Shown here piece after piece: positions 43,611-57,600 of a stretch of DNA of 64,000 bases. Position numbers and translations under genes: made by a program. Source of the stretch: Cyclospora cayetanensis (taxonomy: Eukaryota; Apicomplexa; Conoidasida; Eucoccidiorida; Eimeriidae). The notes below the pieces were generated by a model, which was not told the origin of the DNA, did no database searches, and saw only the letters and a list, made by a program, of their open reading frames with translations. Where the stretch lies: NCBI RefSeq assembly GCF_002999335.1, contig NW_020312481.1, forward strand, positions 124,001 to 188,000. Direction: 5' to 3'. The stretch's first letter is position 1; each line of letters starts with the position of its first letter.

Positions 43611-46509
43611 AAGGATTATACTGTATTGAAGGTGCTTTCAGCATTAGTACAGCAGACAAATGGCTACAGTGCTTCCTGTGGAAAAATGCTTATAAGCGAA
43701 TGCTGATCGATGATCGATGATTGTTTAGTACCCTGCCAGCTGCAGGGATGTCCGAAGCCAGGTGCAACAGAACAGATCACTAAGTTGATCCCAGCGATGC
43801 TGCATATGCTTTCTAGCCTTTCGTTGGTAGGGATTTGCGTCCCAAAGAATGTGAAGATCCCCTTTTCCCGTGTTTTATTCTGGGAATACCGGGAAGATAT
43901 CAGGCCCCTTAGGAGAATGGTGGGAGGCCGCTTCGTTCATAAACGAATCCAGCCTACTGCCTGGAATATGAAGGAGCACCGAGTTTGGTTTCGCCTGCGA
44001 GAAGCTTTCTTCGATCCGGCACTTCATTATTTTGCTCACTGTCATTCGTGGTCCCGCGGCCCTCGTATGAAGATCTCAACATGCATTTTAAGCTACTAGT
44101 CAATCTGATGGACGGATTGAGGGTTAGAGATCTCTTATATAATCTTTTTGACCGAAGATGCGTACGCCGTTGGGTTTGGTTCTAGGACTCAAAGTGACAG
44201 TTTGCCGTCCTCCCCTCGCTTCATTTTTGCCCCGGCACCTCTCAGAGAAAAATCTGGAAAATTCATTGCCATGTCGAACCCCTTCTTGGGCTGGGTGCTG
44301 TGTCTTGGATAAACAAGGAGAGTTTGGCGTGAGGGTATTATGCTACATCTAGTAGTATTAGCCTCGACCTGGTCTCTGCAAAAGGAATGCTCAGGAATGC
44401 TTGAATGCGGGAAAGTCATTTGAGCGTTTGAGGGCTGCGATGCGAGTTTGGACTTTTGGGAGCTCCGCCAAGTCACTCTTCACCAACCATTCTGGTCATT
44501 TTTCTTCAAGAATGACAGGTTGCGCCGGAATTAAATAAGGCAGAAAACAAAAAGCAGCAGATTCGCTGAAATGACCACGGAGCTGGTCACCGGGGATAAT
44601 TTATAGGAATTTAACAGCGTTTGCTTCTTCCAGTACTACTACAGAGCGAGTATGGGGGCGAGTCTGCTGCCTGCTCACTGTGAAGGAGCAAAAACCATGA
44701 GGCGCCCCCAAATTGGAATCAGCTTGAAGGTTTGGTGTCCAGAGTCCGACTGCATAGCGACTGGGAAACATGTCAAGTTTGTGAAGTGACTTTTCCAGAA
44801 ATGTTTGCCTCTATTTTGCATAATGCAGCATTCTTGATTTGTTGGTCCCCATTGGTCATCCAGGTGTATTGAAGCAGTTCATTGCCAAATTTTGACTCAG
44901 ACTGGAAGGAGGGCCGGGATCGCATGTTTCACTTATTATTAGATCAGAAGCTTCAACAAGAAATAGGTTCTGTCTTCCGCAGCGAGTCGTCGCGTTGGCT
45001 TTGCACGGCTGGAAGCAGGCGGTCTCTACGTCCTCTTTGAAGTACAGCCGAAGTCTGGAACTGAAATTCATCCTATATGAGGCTTTAAGAGGGGGTTTTC
45101 ATTTCCCCAGTTCATTATTGCCAGCTCAAACCGAGCGATACATTATAAACATGAGGATACAGGTACGGTCTCTTGGCATATTGCCAATGGACAAATCTCA
45201 GGCAAAGACCAGGAGGATCAGGCACTATTCGTCGACTCGATGGGTGACTTCTGGCGCATTTGCACTACTGCATTGCCATATCATAACTCTATACCGTTAT
45301 TTTTTCATGTGATGTAGTGTGCTCAAACACTTTAAGGAACGCATCGAACAGCCTTTTCCTCTGTTTGCTTTGCCGGGTAACATTGCCAGAGTGTAGGACA
45401 GCCGCCAAGTGTGCATATCTCTGCTTGTGAGCTCAAGGTCATGGATCTGTTTAAACCTTCAGGGAGTAATAACTTGTGGTTTCTGCGCACGTATTGGTGT
45501 TCATACCCTTTTTTCGCTAGCTCTAGCTACTTCCAAGCTTCAGGAATGCCATGCAAGTTCTCTGTACTAGAATGCTGCTCACGAGTTTGAAAGAGAGGAA
45601 AATCACTGCCATTCCTATCCATGTCATACGATTAGCATACAGAAACAAACCCAGCCTCTTTACCTTGGCAGTCGGAGCTCACTATGCATACGATTAGCAT
45701 ACAGAAACAAACCCAGCCTCCTTACCTTGGCAGCCGGAGCTCATTAGCCTTATTGGGATATCGGCCGTACTATTGATATTTAGCAACCCGAAATTGCAAC
45801 CTCTAGTGTCTGAGTACTTAAGCAACAATGAGAAGCTAGACCTCAGCGATCGCCATTAGAACAGCTACCGTCGCGGGAAAAACTTCCCTACGGTAGGTGA
45901 CCTTCCAGGAAAGCGATGGCTCGCAGAATACTGAGCTAAGAACTCACTACGTTAGGCTACATGGCATCGGGAGAATAATTAATAGCGGGTGGGCCAGAAT
46001 GTTTTGCTGCATCCTCAAATTCCGAGTTTACTGATTTCTAGAAGAATTGGCGAGCATTCTCACTGTAGCCTAATGCGGCTCAGCCCCGATGCGGGGGTAC
46101 ACTAGGCAAAAGCACAAATAAATGAGTATATTATGAGATTTTTGGAATTTATCTTTTTTATGATTTTTGACTTTGCCTGCCTTCCCCTGTTTATACCGGT
46201 TTCAGTTGCTCACTGTACGCGTTTCGGTGCCTCCTGTTCGTGGGGCCTTCACGCCCTCGATTCCATTGTTAGTTTTGTGGCTTGCTTGATCATGTAGCAT
46301 GCATTAATTTTAACAGAGTAAGAGTGACTTTCGCGCAGTAGTATAAGATTTGGTCACGTTGGGGGTAGCAAGACCCATGAAGTAGCCCAGCATGAACATT
46401 TTGGGGGTCTTCATTGGGCTGAATTGCGCTCTCAGGAACGAGAAGCGCCATGTGAGGTTCGATTATATTCATGCTTCCCTATGGGATTGATCAGTCGCAT
46501 TGTATCAAA
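43611..46509. other. Intergenic stretch with a tandem duplication
   Basis: AT-richer DNA. The longest plus frame, 43710-44099 (129 codons, with QPTAWNMKEHRVWFRLREAF), has no recognised motif and no splice partner. A 62-bp tandem duplication sits at 45625-45743. No RNA gene was seen. Confidence 0.45.
45625..45743. repeat. 62-bp tandem duplication, two copies
   Basis: The copies start at 45625 and 45687 and share about 57 bp with two mismatches before diverging. The mismatches show that it is a true, slightly aged duplication and not an assembly artefact. Confidence 0.85.
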
Positions 46510-49137
46510 ATGGTAAAAGAGGATCATCAGGTCTCCTCTTCCTCAGGAAAATCCCCTGTGTCAGTTCTTCTGCCCCATAAGAACGACGAGTCGCTCGCCG
46601 CAGTACAAGCTGCCATCGAAAAAACAACTCGCAAGCTTGAATTAGAAAAAAGGAAGCTCCAGGATCTAGCTGATGCCTCAGACAGAGCGCAGGCCGAATA
46701 TGATGACAAAAGGGTTCGATATTCTTTCAATAAGGCGGACGCACTGAAAGACTTCGAAAAGGCAGAGCAGCACGTGCGAATGCTAGAAAACAGAGTTGCA
46801 CAAGCAGCGTCCAAACACAACATGGTCATATCAGCGGTATCGGATATCCGTACCACAATCGATAAACACAGAAAAGATAGGCTCTCCTTAGAACAAGTTC
46901 ACAGGTATCTTGCGAAGGAACTTGAACAGAAGGAAAAGGAACTTCGTACACTTAAGGTCAAACTGGAGACGGCACAAAAAGAGGAGCAAACTGCCTTGAC
47001 CTGGAAAGCGCAACTGATACAAACGAATGAAAAGGAAAGACAAGAGTACAGACGTGTGGCTGCGGCAAAAGAAAGGGATCTGAGGGAACATGTGTGTCTG
47101 CACCTCTAAACGAGCACACACTTAGTTCATCTTAAATGCAATCGCTGACAAGTTTCAACTTAGTGAATAACCTGAGGTTCGCCTAACAACGACTGTATAT
47201 GGGAACTAAAGGAGTAGCAGTAAAATGAAGCGTTTTCATAGGTTTATGGGCGTTGGGATGTTGAAATGAATTATGACTATGTCCACCGCTTTTTGTAAAT
47301 AAAGACGATTTGGAACCAGTGATGTGTGGAACTCACGCTGTTATCAACGGTACTTTTCTTAGGTTGATATGATTCTAGACAGTCCAGGATAGGTGCTTGC
47401 TGGATCCTGTGCATTAAGTTGCCACCCTTGTAGTATCAAGACACTGCTTTCCGACCAACTATGTGGATGTACTATTGGTGCCTTGCAGTGTACAAATTTT
47501 ACACCTTCAGCATCGGGGCGATGGGCTGAATACCGCTACCTTAACCTCGCTAGACAATGATTAATTAGCGCTATATGAATTGCTGGTATTTTTTCCGTTG
47601 ATTCCATACTTATTATCTAATAAACAAATAAATATACGGCAGAGCGAAATAGGCAAAACGCTTGTAAAACCCAAATCGAGACGAGCCATGGAAGGAGCGT
47701 GCAAACTGAAACTATATACGAAGTGTTTTCCAGGTCATATCATTCTAGGTTACCTCGACCTCAGTGGCTTTACGACCATCCATCGTGGTTTTCCGTTGTT
47801 GCTGTGTTACATACTGCAGGATCGATTGCTGAAAGAACTGGAGGAAAAGTCCGCGAAAGATGATCAATACATCCACGCACAAATAAAAAACAATGCCTTT
47901 TCGGTGTCCGGAGGGGAAAGGCTGACGGATCCCGAGACCCTCATGAAACATATTCTGAAAACAACTCTGTTGAATACAATGCAAAGATATGCAATACGAC
48001 AGCATAGAAAGCAAATGGATTTATTTGAACGAGCTATGAAGAGTATCAAGGAGTCAACTGGTATATCTGGTAAGACATTCAAGAGATCAAATAGAAAAAA
48101 AGTCTGCCAAGCGCAGAGTTTTGCACGTTGTACCCCGTATTTCTATCATTTCGTTTTGCTTGATTGTTGATGCTGATGCAAAGTGTGTTCCTCTCGGAAT
48201 GGCTTTTTGGTTTGCAGACGCTGATGAGATTGTTCGCATTTTCACGCTGCTAGAAGAAAGGAACTACAGTGCCATTACATACGTCAACACATTAAACCAA
48301 GAACTCAAAGAAATGGAACACAGAAAGAAAGCGATCCTCGACAAAATTCGAGAGCACATAGAGAACGGTGGACAAGCAGACAAAATTGCACAGGATCTGC
48401 TGAAGGACGTGACAGATCAAATTGGCAGCATCACTAAGCAAGCGGAGGTGACGACAAAACAAGCCTTGACACAATCCCAAGGACTAGAGAACGGAAGGGT
48501 GCATTTGGAAGAGTGTGTGCGTTTTATTGAGCGTAATTGGCGCCCAGAAACTCACGGGAAGCAGATAGCAAATGCACTTCTTGAGCCGTCACTTTTAGGC
48601 ATGCTGCAATACGTCGAAAATTTCGTCAGCGCCATACTCGCTGAGGTATGCCCTAGCACTGCCCTTACAGCGGGCCAGAAAAAGCTTGCCTTTCTTGTGC
48701 CAGCATTTTCCCCTCTTCTAGATAGCAGCAAAGAACGCGATTCTACTCTATGTCCATTCTGTAGAGGAACGCCTGAGTCATGGGGTGGTGGCATGCAGCG
48801 TCTGAGCCCCAGTTCTATGCTGAATCCCGAAAACCTCCGCACAGTGACAGGGGCAGACAGAGAGCCAGAAAGTGTTGATGGATGTGAATGGCCCCTTACG
48901 GATCTTGAACTACGCACAAGAACCGCTCGCTCGTTCTTGATGAAACGAAAACTAGAGCAAGAGAGCAGTGAAGGACAAGCGCATCTCGGAAATGTGCAGT
49001 GTGCCCGTACAGCAGAGATTTGGGGGATTGCCACAGTTGCTGGTTGGTCTACAGTTCAGCCAGCAAGTGCTGGGCTCTCTATCGCTTGCATGTGTAGCCT
49101 TATGTGCAGCTACTCTCTTCCGGTTGCGCGGTATTAG
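46510..49137 (+). CDS. Outer dynein arm docking complex subunit (ODA1/DC2, CCDC63/CCDC114 type)
   Basis: Axonemal coiled-coil protein that anchors outer dynein arms to doublet microtubules. Exons 46510-47091, 47820-48069 and 48218-49137 join in phase to 583 aa, normal for the family. Exon 1 is coiled coil with VRMLENRVAQAASKHN, typical of ODA1. Exons 2-3 give the family hallmark across the junction: MKSIKESTGIS then DADEIVRIFTLLEERNYSAI and TYVNTLNQELKEMEH. The last exon has the conserved C-terminal segment EWPLTDLELRTRTARSF. An in-frame ATG at 46471 would add 13 residues; 46510 was chosen arbitrarily between them. In coccidia the only flagella are on microgametes, so expression in male gametes is expected. 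The stop lies only 70 bp before the next open frame, so a fused gene cannot be excluded. Confidence 0.88.
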
Positions 49138-49206
49138 ACTGCATGTCGCAGCACTACCTGCGGATACTCCGGCTAGGGAACGATAGACCGATAGAGTACG
49201 GGAACA

Positions 49207-52200
49207 ATGAATTCATGCGGGGGAGCGGGTTGCCCGAGTTTTGCATCTGTGCTGCACCCTGCAGGCCCTGTCCCGAGCTTTAACTCCAGCGCTGACATAG
49301 GAGATTTATCTCTTCGATTGAGCACGGAGGCAGTCTTGCTTCCTGAAATGCACACTGGGTTCCACAGAGAGCCAGGGCACACCCCCAAAACAGGCGTCAT
49401 CGCCAGCGTCTTGGCTACAGGCAATTCAGAGGAACAAGAATTGTCTCTCTCGTGCAAAAACAGAGCAGCCACTATCATGACATGTGATAGATCATCCCAC
49501 AGCGAAGACTGTAGTCTTAGGCGGGGGCCCTATAGCCAAAGGATACGTTCGCGTTTCTCCGCTCTTGGAAATACAACACCACGCACACAGAGAGGGCACG
49601 CCTCCAGCGCTTCTCCAAGTTCAGCCGCTTCGGCAGCAGATGCCTCTCATGAACGAGGAGGTCTCGCGATGCACAAACCGGTCAGAAAAAGGGTTAAGCA
49701 ACCTTACAGATTACGCTCATTTCAGCTCTCCAGCAGTCCTGCCTTGATGAATGTCGCGAACTGGCCTCTAGATGGTCAACCTCACACAGAGGTGCGGTAC
49801 AGGCAGTTTCCACTTTTGTATCACTTGCTCCCAATTTGCGCAAGTGTTAATTTACCCTCTCTATGGTAAGCTCTAGCTCGTACTTCTCAACTGAGAACTC
49901 CCTTTGGTTTGGTGTCCTGTTTCAGGTTGGGACGGATAAGCTTCAAGCAGGTAAATCTCTCTCTACTTCCGAAGCCTCAGCTACAGCGCATGCCCCAGAG
50001 GTCCCTTTGACAAGCAGCTCAGAGGGTGCGAGGGACTGTCTACATGAAGAATACAAAAAAACAAAGGTTGCAGGCTTTTTACATCACCAGCAGACACCTG
50101 AGAAGCCACAGGAAGGTACCGTCACTGTAGAGCGGGAGAGGAATGCTGCGCGCGAATCCAAAGGAGACACCAAGGAGTCCAGCGGTAGCTGGACGCTAGA
50201 GCGCCCACCAGCAGCCCCTGAAGAGGTAGATATGGTCATTCAATCTAGTGATGGCACCGCTGCTTCACTGAAGGCTGAGCACCCTTCGCACGAAGTGCTA
50301 ATTCCTCCTTCGGCAGCAGAAGCACCAAAGGAAGAAGAGCTTGCTCTAGCAGAGGCACCAGCATGTGTCCCATTCGCGAGAAAAATAAACAAATGCTCTT
50401 TTCAAGTGATGTTAGAGACACCGGAGGTTGACGCATCATCCGTAGGCACTTGCTTGACAGTGTCTCCCTCAACTGAAGGAATCGCTCTCACGGAGTCCCC
50501 TGATAAAGAAAGTGTGCTGCAAAATTCTTTAATCACTTCAATTAGCAAAGAATCTTGTTGCGAAGCTGGTGAGGAGGCGACATATTCTGTGGCTACGGGC
50601 GTTGAATCGTCTCAAACTCTCAAAGGAGGCACAAAGGAGACCCCCCCCCTCAGCAGGCATGGCTCCACTGTGGATAGTTCACCAGAAGAGCCAGCAAAGA
50701 AAGAATGTTTTATCAAAAACAGTCCCGCGGTGTCCTTGGACTTGCTACCACTCCTGAAGAGTCCAGAAGAAGAGAGCAGTCCTGTCGGACGCAAGGATGG
50801 GCGTGCTTCTCCTGCTGTAAGCCATGTGGCTTACATTCCTGCCGCAGACGCTGTTGGTGTAGAGGTGAAAGGGGACCATGAGATGTTTGAAGAGGCTGCA
50901 CACTCTGCAAGTGACACTGGTGTTGCTCCTCATGATGGCATGAGCAAAGAAGCGGAGGTGGCAGTCGAGGCTGAAACCTTTTTCGTGAATGCTGACGCCA
51001 CTTTCGGGGGAGCCTCTGAAGCGCAGAATTCTGCACAGCCTGCATGGACACCAGGCGGCCTGACCGAAGGACGCAGAAACAAATATTCTGAAACAGCTCA
51101 TCCCAGGCGCAGCCGGGTCAGTTTCTGTGACGGGCTGGTTCCTGGGGAGGTCGAGGACCCTCCCACAGAAGTGAGTGCGGCGTTTAGAAGGGCTTCCCTG
51201 GTAAGTCGCAAGGTAATTCAAGAGGCTCTTTCTTCAACATCCTAGGGCTCTGATGTTCTTCAACTTTATGGCTATCTAGAAAAATTGGACTGTGGGCAGG
51301 CGGAGCGGCAAGAAACCGCCATGAAGGCGCGGTGGTTGCTGATGGCGAAGGAGAACGGAGGGCAAAGGGACGAAGCAGACAGCCAATGGGTGGCAGCTGA
51401 AGCCGATTCAACAACTGGAAAAGAGACTCCTCAGAGTCTTTCCCGAGAGGTGTGCTTACACACCTAAACAAGAACAAGATCGATTTTCAAAAGTGAACAC
51501 CCAGCGGAGAACTGAAGAGAGCCGATAGGGATTTGCTTGTTGTGTCAACGCCCCTGTAGCAGACGCTGCGTCAAGTGCTGCAATGGGCGTGGAAGCAGCA
51601 AAAGCTATACCCTCAGAGATAGAGTGCCCCTCCACCACGGCCCGCAGTTGAAGGGGCCCGTGACCTGTGTGTGCGGCTTTCAGCGCTGGCACGCGACGCA
51701 AGGCAGAGGAGTGTGAAGGGACATACAACTAGAAACACTTAAAGCTGACTTTTGTTACTCCTGCTGTCTGCTTGGGTGCTGTAGGACCTGGGCGGCAACC
51801 AGCAGTCAGACGTACAAGATGAATTACCAGAAAGTGATGTTTTCGAAAGGCCTCCTGGATTAGCAAAGGAATTGAGATATCAGCCGACACCGCATCTCTT
51901 TGAAGCATCAACGCAGGCATTGTCTCGGGAGAGCTTACAATTAACAGGGGTAGGAGTCCAGGAAGTAAACAACACTACAGTTCAGCGTGTAGAGTCTCCT
52001 AGGCAGTTGACCAAAATCTGCGAGGGCAGAAACTATGAAGCTCTACACGACAACCCCAGGTTTTCGATAGCGCTGTCCAGCAGCTCTACAGGGACTGCCC
52101 AATTGGACCTGGGGAAAGATGAGTACGGAGGGCGGGCAGCAGCTGCTGCCACCGCTATTGTGGCGGCTGTGGTTGCTACTGGCGTGTCCACTGTGTCGTC

Positions 52201-54458
52201 GCTACGCACATCTTACCGGACCCCTGGAACTTTAGCTGCCGCTGCAATTTTGGCGGCTGCAGCTGCTGCAACAGGGTCGCGGCAGATCTCTTCCTGTGTC
52301 TGCACAAGCGCTGGAGAAGAAGCCCCAGTACCCAGCCTCATACAAGCCGACTCACACCCTGAACACCCTGAGATACTGCCTTTGGAACATGTGAATGGAT
52401 GGCGAAAAGCTGAATTGCCTGAATCGCAGGTAACAGAAGGGCATATCACTGTTACCAGCAAGAGTCCTTCACCAGCCCACAGCTGCGGTTCCCTCCGGTC
52501 TCCACGAAAAGAAAGAAGTGCAGCAGGAGCAGGCGAGGAGGCATCTCAACTTTGCAGCGAAAGAGGGCAAGACTCGGTGGTCTTCGAAGGAGAGAGCTTT
52601 TATGGGAATACGGCAGCGCCCCCTGAAGAAGCGGAGGACGGAGGTGGGTTTCCCATGCTACCTGCTCAGCCAACGAGCTCACAAGGAGACATGGGGGAAA
52701 GCTTGTTTCTTTTGCTGAAACACGGTCCTCTAGATCCTGAAGGAACAGAAGAGAATGAACGTGACTACGGAGAGAGCCCAGGATCAGAAGTTGAAGAAGA
52801 AGCGCAGCAGCCAGGATGCACTAGGGCAGCTCCGCTGGCCTTTGGACATTCCAGTGATTCGCTGGGAGTGACGGCCATTCAACGTACATCTGGAATAGCC
52901 AATGAGGTAAAGCGAGTTTACTCAGACAAGAAACGGCCGCAATAATTCACAGGACCAGAGCATGAGGCTTTGTCTATGACCCCTCCCTTACCGCCAAATA
53001 TCTAAACAGTGCAACTAAGAAGCCGCCAAGAATTCAGCAGTGGACATCCTGCGCCTGTGTAAGCGCCTCTTTGCGCCTTAGAGCCCTCTTGCCGCAAACG
53101 TTGAAGTTGTTGATTTGGATATGGACTCGTCAGGAGAGTTTGGAGAGGGCAGCGCTGGGGGAGCCAACGCACATGAGTGTGGCAACAGCGGCACTCAAGG
53201 CGAGGCACATGGTACAGGCACCTGCCACTTCTTGCTCTGCTCTTTCTGATATAACTCCGCTCACCACACTGTTAGCTGGTAGCCGGCATGGGAATAGCGG
53301 ACGAGCCTTAGGAGTTTAGGGCAATCCACAGCCAGCCATCTACGAAAATGTTTTTGCTCCGTTTGTGCATCCCGTGTGTATTGCGAGCTGCACCATTGAA
53401 TTAAAGGCTGACACATTCCGGTTGCGAGGTCTGACTTTACGGCATATTTTTCTACTCCAATAGGTCTCGTGCTTTGAAATTTTCAGGGAGCAGAGCGGCA
53501 AGGCTGCTCCCGTCCGGAGATGGTGGCTTCCGTACCATACACCTAAAAGATGTTGTGGGTTCAAGGCAATGTTCCTGCAGTGTATAGGGGAACCCATTTC
53601 CCCTTCGAAAAGGGCCCCTCTTAGTCGGAGGCCTTTCCCACGGGCATGCAATGTGGAGGTCGTCATCTGGGGGCGAAGAGCCGGCCAAATTGCAAAAATG
53701 CAGTGCCGACGCTGATGCCACCATGGCGATTGCTGTTTTAGATGCAGTAAATCCGTGGCAGCTTGAACTTAGCACGCGATTATTTATCTGTGGTAGTCCG
53801 GTCCAGGAAAGCAGTTTCTTCCGCTCGTTCTGTGGCATTTGTGTGGGCGCACGCTGTACAGATTATTCGGTGCCAGGACCACAAGTTGCTCTCTAAGCAG
53901 GAGCAGCAGCAACCGGAGGCAGAACGAGGGGAAGGGGTGGCAATACGGACGGATAAAGAAGACGAGGCGCCCTCACGAGATGCACACCAAGAAGGACATA
54001 AAGAAGCAGAAGAAACCACAGGACCATCAAACGAAGAGGGAGCAAAAGATAATCAGCCTAATCAGGCCTATGAAGAAGACTTAGTAGCTGCACCCAAAGC
54101 AACAGAGAATACTGTGGTTCAACATGGAGGGACAGCCGACACACATTCACGGGGCACAAAGGTAAACGGCGACCCCAGTATGCCTGATACCCAAGATGAC
54201 GCAACGGTGTCAGCGAATTGCCAAGTGTATGGAAACCATGGGGCCGAGCGGGTTGAGCAAGCGGGGATGGCTGCTGCTATAGAGAAGCACACACATGAAA
54301 AAACAGAGAAGCAAGGTTCCCTTGCTCAACCAGAGAAAGCCTTAAGCTGTGAAGGCAACGAAGCGGGCCCTGAAGCCTCAGAAGGTAGTTCTCCTGCTGG
54401 AAGTAGAGCGTCATTGGGATTTAAATATATTCATTGTACTCTTCTAGCCATGAGTTAA
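49207..54458 (+). CDS. Large disordered acidic protein, multi-exon, unknown
   Basis: Exons 49207-49791, 49926-51200, 51246-51449, 51785-52906 and 53082-53211 join in phase with good GT-AG sites; a further coding block is 53901-54384 or to 54458. The part between (53212-53900) is unresolved. The product is rich in Glu, Ser, Pro, Ala and Thr with few aromatic residues. One exon has a short ordered piece (SDVLQLYGYLEKLDCGQAER). Another has two Ala/Val-rich hydrophobic segments (AATAIVAAVVATGVSTVSSL; TLAAAAILAAAAAATGS at about 52140-52290) that could be membrane helices or just Ala-rich repeats. I recognise no domain. ATG 49207 is used as start, but an acceptor at 49263 also fits a splice from the ODA gene. 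It may be continuous with the next 2644-codon frame. Confidence 0.6.
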
Positions 54459-54686
54459 AGGAGGCCCCAATCAGAAGCTCTCTCAGCTGATCTACTGGGT
54501 TGTAACTTTGCTGTATCTGTATGTGTACAAGCAGCACCAGGGCTATATAATGACCAGACAACTCAAGGCACAAGTGCGCGAAGAACCCAGCCTACACCCT
54601 GCTGAGCTCTTGGGCTTTGAATACACAAAATAATACCGATTGGGAGTCACATCCATCAGTACACCTTTCCCCGTCACATGTAGCTT

Positions 54687-57600
54687 ATGGGCACTAGCGA
54701 GGAGCAATCGTGTGAGCCTGTTGCTGCTGTAATTTCGCCTAATTCATCAGCAAAGTCTTGTTGTGGCGGTGATCCTTTAAGTCTTGCTGCTGACCCGAAG
54801 ACGCTTTGCAGGGAAGTACTGTGCGCCTCCGCAGAGCGCTTCCGGGGTACTACGGCCTCTCCAGAGGGGTGTCAGTACGACTCTCCGCTAGCTGTCAGCG
54901 ATGAAGAAAGAAGCCTCTTCGAGCGACTGACGCCGTTCCCTGGGGTCCTCACACAAGCGAATGGAGAGGCGACTGCTTTCGGAGGAGAGAAGGATCAGCC
55001 ATTCCCAGAGCACGAACGGTCCCAAGGGGCCCCTGTGGACTGGAGTACAGAAGAAGTGCGGCCTGCTGCAAATATAGGGGATCCAATTTGTGAATTTGAT
55101 CCCAGGATCCCGATGCCCGCGGAGTCACGGGAATCAGCAGCAGAAGAGGAGCAATACGCAGTAGAGAAGAAAAGAGCCGAACGGCAGCAGCATATATCAG
55201 CAGGCGAGCAACCATCCGCACCATGGGGAGGAGATGCAGGGCAGCATGCACCAGAAGAGGCAGCAACAGTCAAGGAGGACCAAGCATCATTACAAGACCA
55301 CAAATCAATCAAGGAGGCTGTTGCAGGCAGGCGCAACTTTGGAGAACATACCGCACAGTCTGCATTCCTGTCCGGTGAGGTGACAGCGGGCCAGGCCCTG
55401 CTTGCCAGGAAGCACGATGCAGCAGTAGAGGGTCTCTGCACTCCGGAGCATTCTGTCGTTGGGGCTTTAGGTAGCCTCCCTGCCTCATCAGCTCAGGCAT
55501 ATGCCATAGCAGAGGCACAGCCGAAGGCCCTGCCAGGGCTTCGCCACTCCCGTGAAGAGCTGGCCTCAGGGTCGGTAAGCCTAGAATTGCTGGAGGGGTC
55601 AGAAACCTACGAGGCAAGTGGCAGGGAGCACCAAGGTGGCTTCAGTCGGAGCCAGGAGATTTGTGAAGCATTCCAAGCAGACGCCTCCAAGGCTTTCCTC
55701 CTAGAGGGCATGGAGCAGCAAAAAGAGGGCCTTCTGGGTGCTCCTATCCCGAAAGACTCTCCATATCCTCCCTCCCTTCCAGGGCAGCTGCCATGTGAAG
55801 GCGCGTTCCTCCTTAAGGATACAGATAAGATTCAGGGAGAAGATGAAAGTGGATCCTCTCCACCTAATTGCCAGGAGGGCTTACTTGTCTCTAAAAAATC
55901 GCTCCTCCCGCATCCCTGCGCACAAGTGCCCCCGGAAGTGCAGCAATCTGTGGAAACCTGCTGCCCTCCTGAACCCCATGGAGGCCCTAATATGGAGCAT
56001 TGCAGGAATGAGGACAATGATGAGGGCCCTCAGATACTGAGGGAAGATTTTCTGAGCAGGATGCCAGGGAGCTCTCTTCCACTGACTCCAGCAGCGCGTC
56101 GCTTTGAAGACAACCTCCAAGAAGGGCTACCTGGTGCAGGGCAATGGACTAACCCAGAAACGGGCAGCCGCTCCCTTGAGATCCCAAATTATACAGATGT
56201 AGTGGCAACCGATGCCCATCGGAGGGCTCCAAAAGAAATTACACAGGAGGCATCTACTGATAGCCGTTGTGCACCTCAAGACAAGAGTATCCAAAAGGCG
56301 CCTGACACGTTGCTAGCTGGCCTTGCCCCCTGCCAAGAGACTCCTGAAAAAGACCATGTGCTATCTCTACCAGACGGAGTAAAAGATGACAGAGAAGAAT
56401 GGGGGGAAACAGGGCAGCAGCTGGCAACTGGCAACGAAGAAGGCGGCACTAAAGGGTTGGCGGCGGATGATAAAAATGAAGTAGATAATTGTCAAGAGAC
56501 TCCCAACTCGCCGTCCTATCCCTGTAAAAGGCAGCCCGTTCAGGCGCTTCCAGTTATCTCGAGAGCATCCTCTTTCCCCACAGGCTTGCCCAGCTTCAGG
56601 GACCGGTGCATGGCAGAGAACCGCACCTCACTGCAACGGAGAGCCAACAGCTTCTGTGAGTCTCCTAGGTTGGCCCTAGAAGGAGGATGCCCCTCAGCCT
56701 CAGAAGCACTGCAAGGCCTTGCACTGTTTCTTCATATACGCAGCAATTCGCCATCTTCTGCGCCTCTGATAAAAGTCGGAAAAGGGCTCCACGAGTGCGC
56801 CGCGGCGCAATCGGAGGCCTCAAATGGAGAGAATGATCATGCCCTGGCAGTCGAAACCCCTCGCAAGGCCCCCCTACACACAAGAGCACCGGAGGCTTCT
56901 GGTCCGAAAGCCAATGAAGTAGGGGGGGTCTCCGAGAAAACCATGGCCATGCACTTGCCACGGGCCCCAGTATCTGCTGTTTTGACGCACATACCTCAGG
57001 GAGGCAGCTTTATGCCCTGTCAAGTCAATGAGTGCCACAATGAATCCAACCTAGCGGAAGCTCCTGCTGAAAACTTCATGCTGCAGGACAGAGGACGCCC
57101 TCAGAAGACGCCGGAAGAAAGGGCCGCTGACTCTTCAGAGGAGTACCAGGAGTTTTGTCTTGTGAGTGGGGGTGGCCAAGAGGCGTATTGCGTGAATACA
57201 GGGGATGCACCACCGTCCGAAGAAGTGCGAACCCTCCTCGATTTGGCGGAAGCAGCTGGGTGCAGCTCGGCCGCCGGCGATGCTACGAATTTCCTCGCAG
57301 AGGCATGCACAGAGTGCTCCAATGCATGTATGGACAGAGCGGAGGGGGAGGCTGCAGAAGCAACAGCAGTAAATGCAATGCCTAGCATAAATGTCGAACA
57401 ATCAACAGGAGAAGCGAAAGGTACAGCTGTAGGTGCACTAGAGGACACAGCAGAATGTCTGGTGGGGCCTCAAGGAGAGAACAAGGAGGCATCAATGGTC
57501 GTTGCAGTCTCCCCCTTTGATTCCGCCTCAGCCGCGCAAGAACCCATTGGGGGCCGTATAGCCAATGAGACGGCAGTTGATGTTGCCCTTTCTACGGAGC

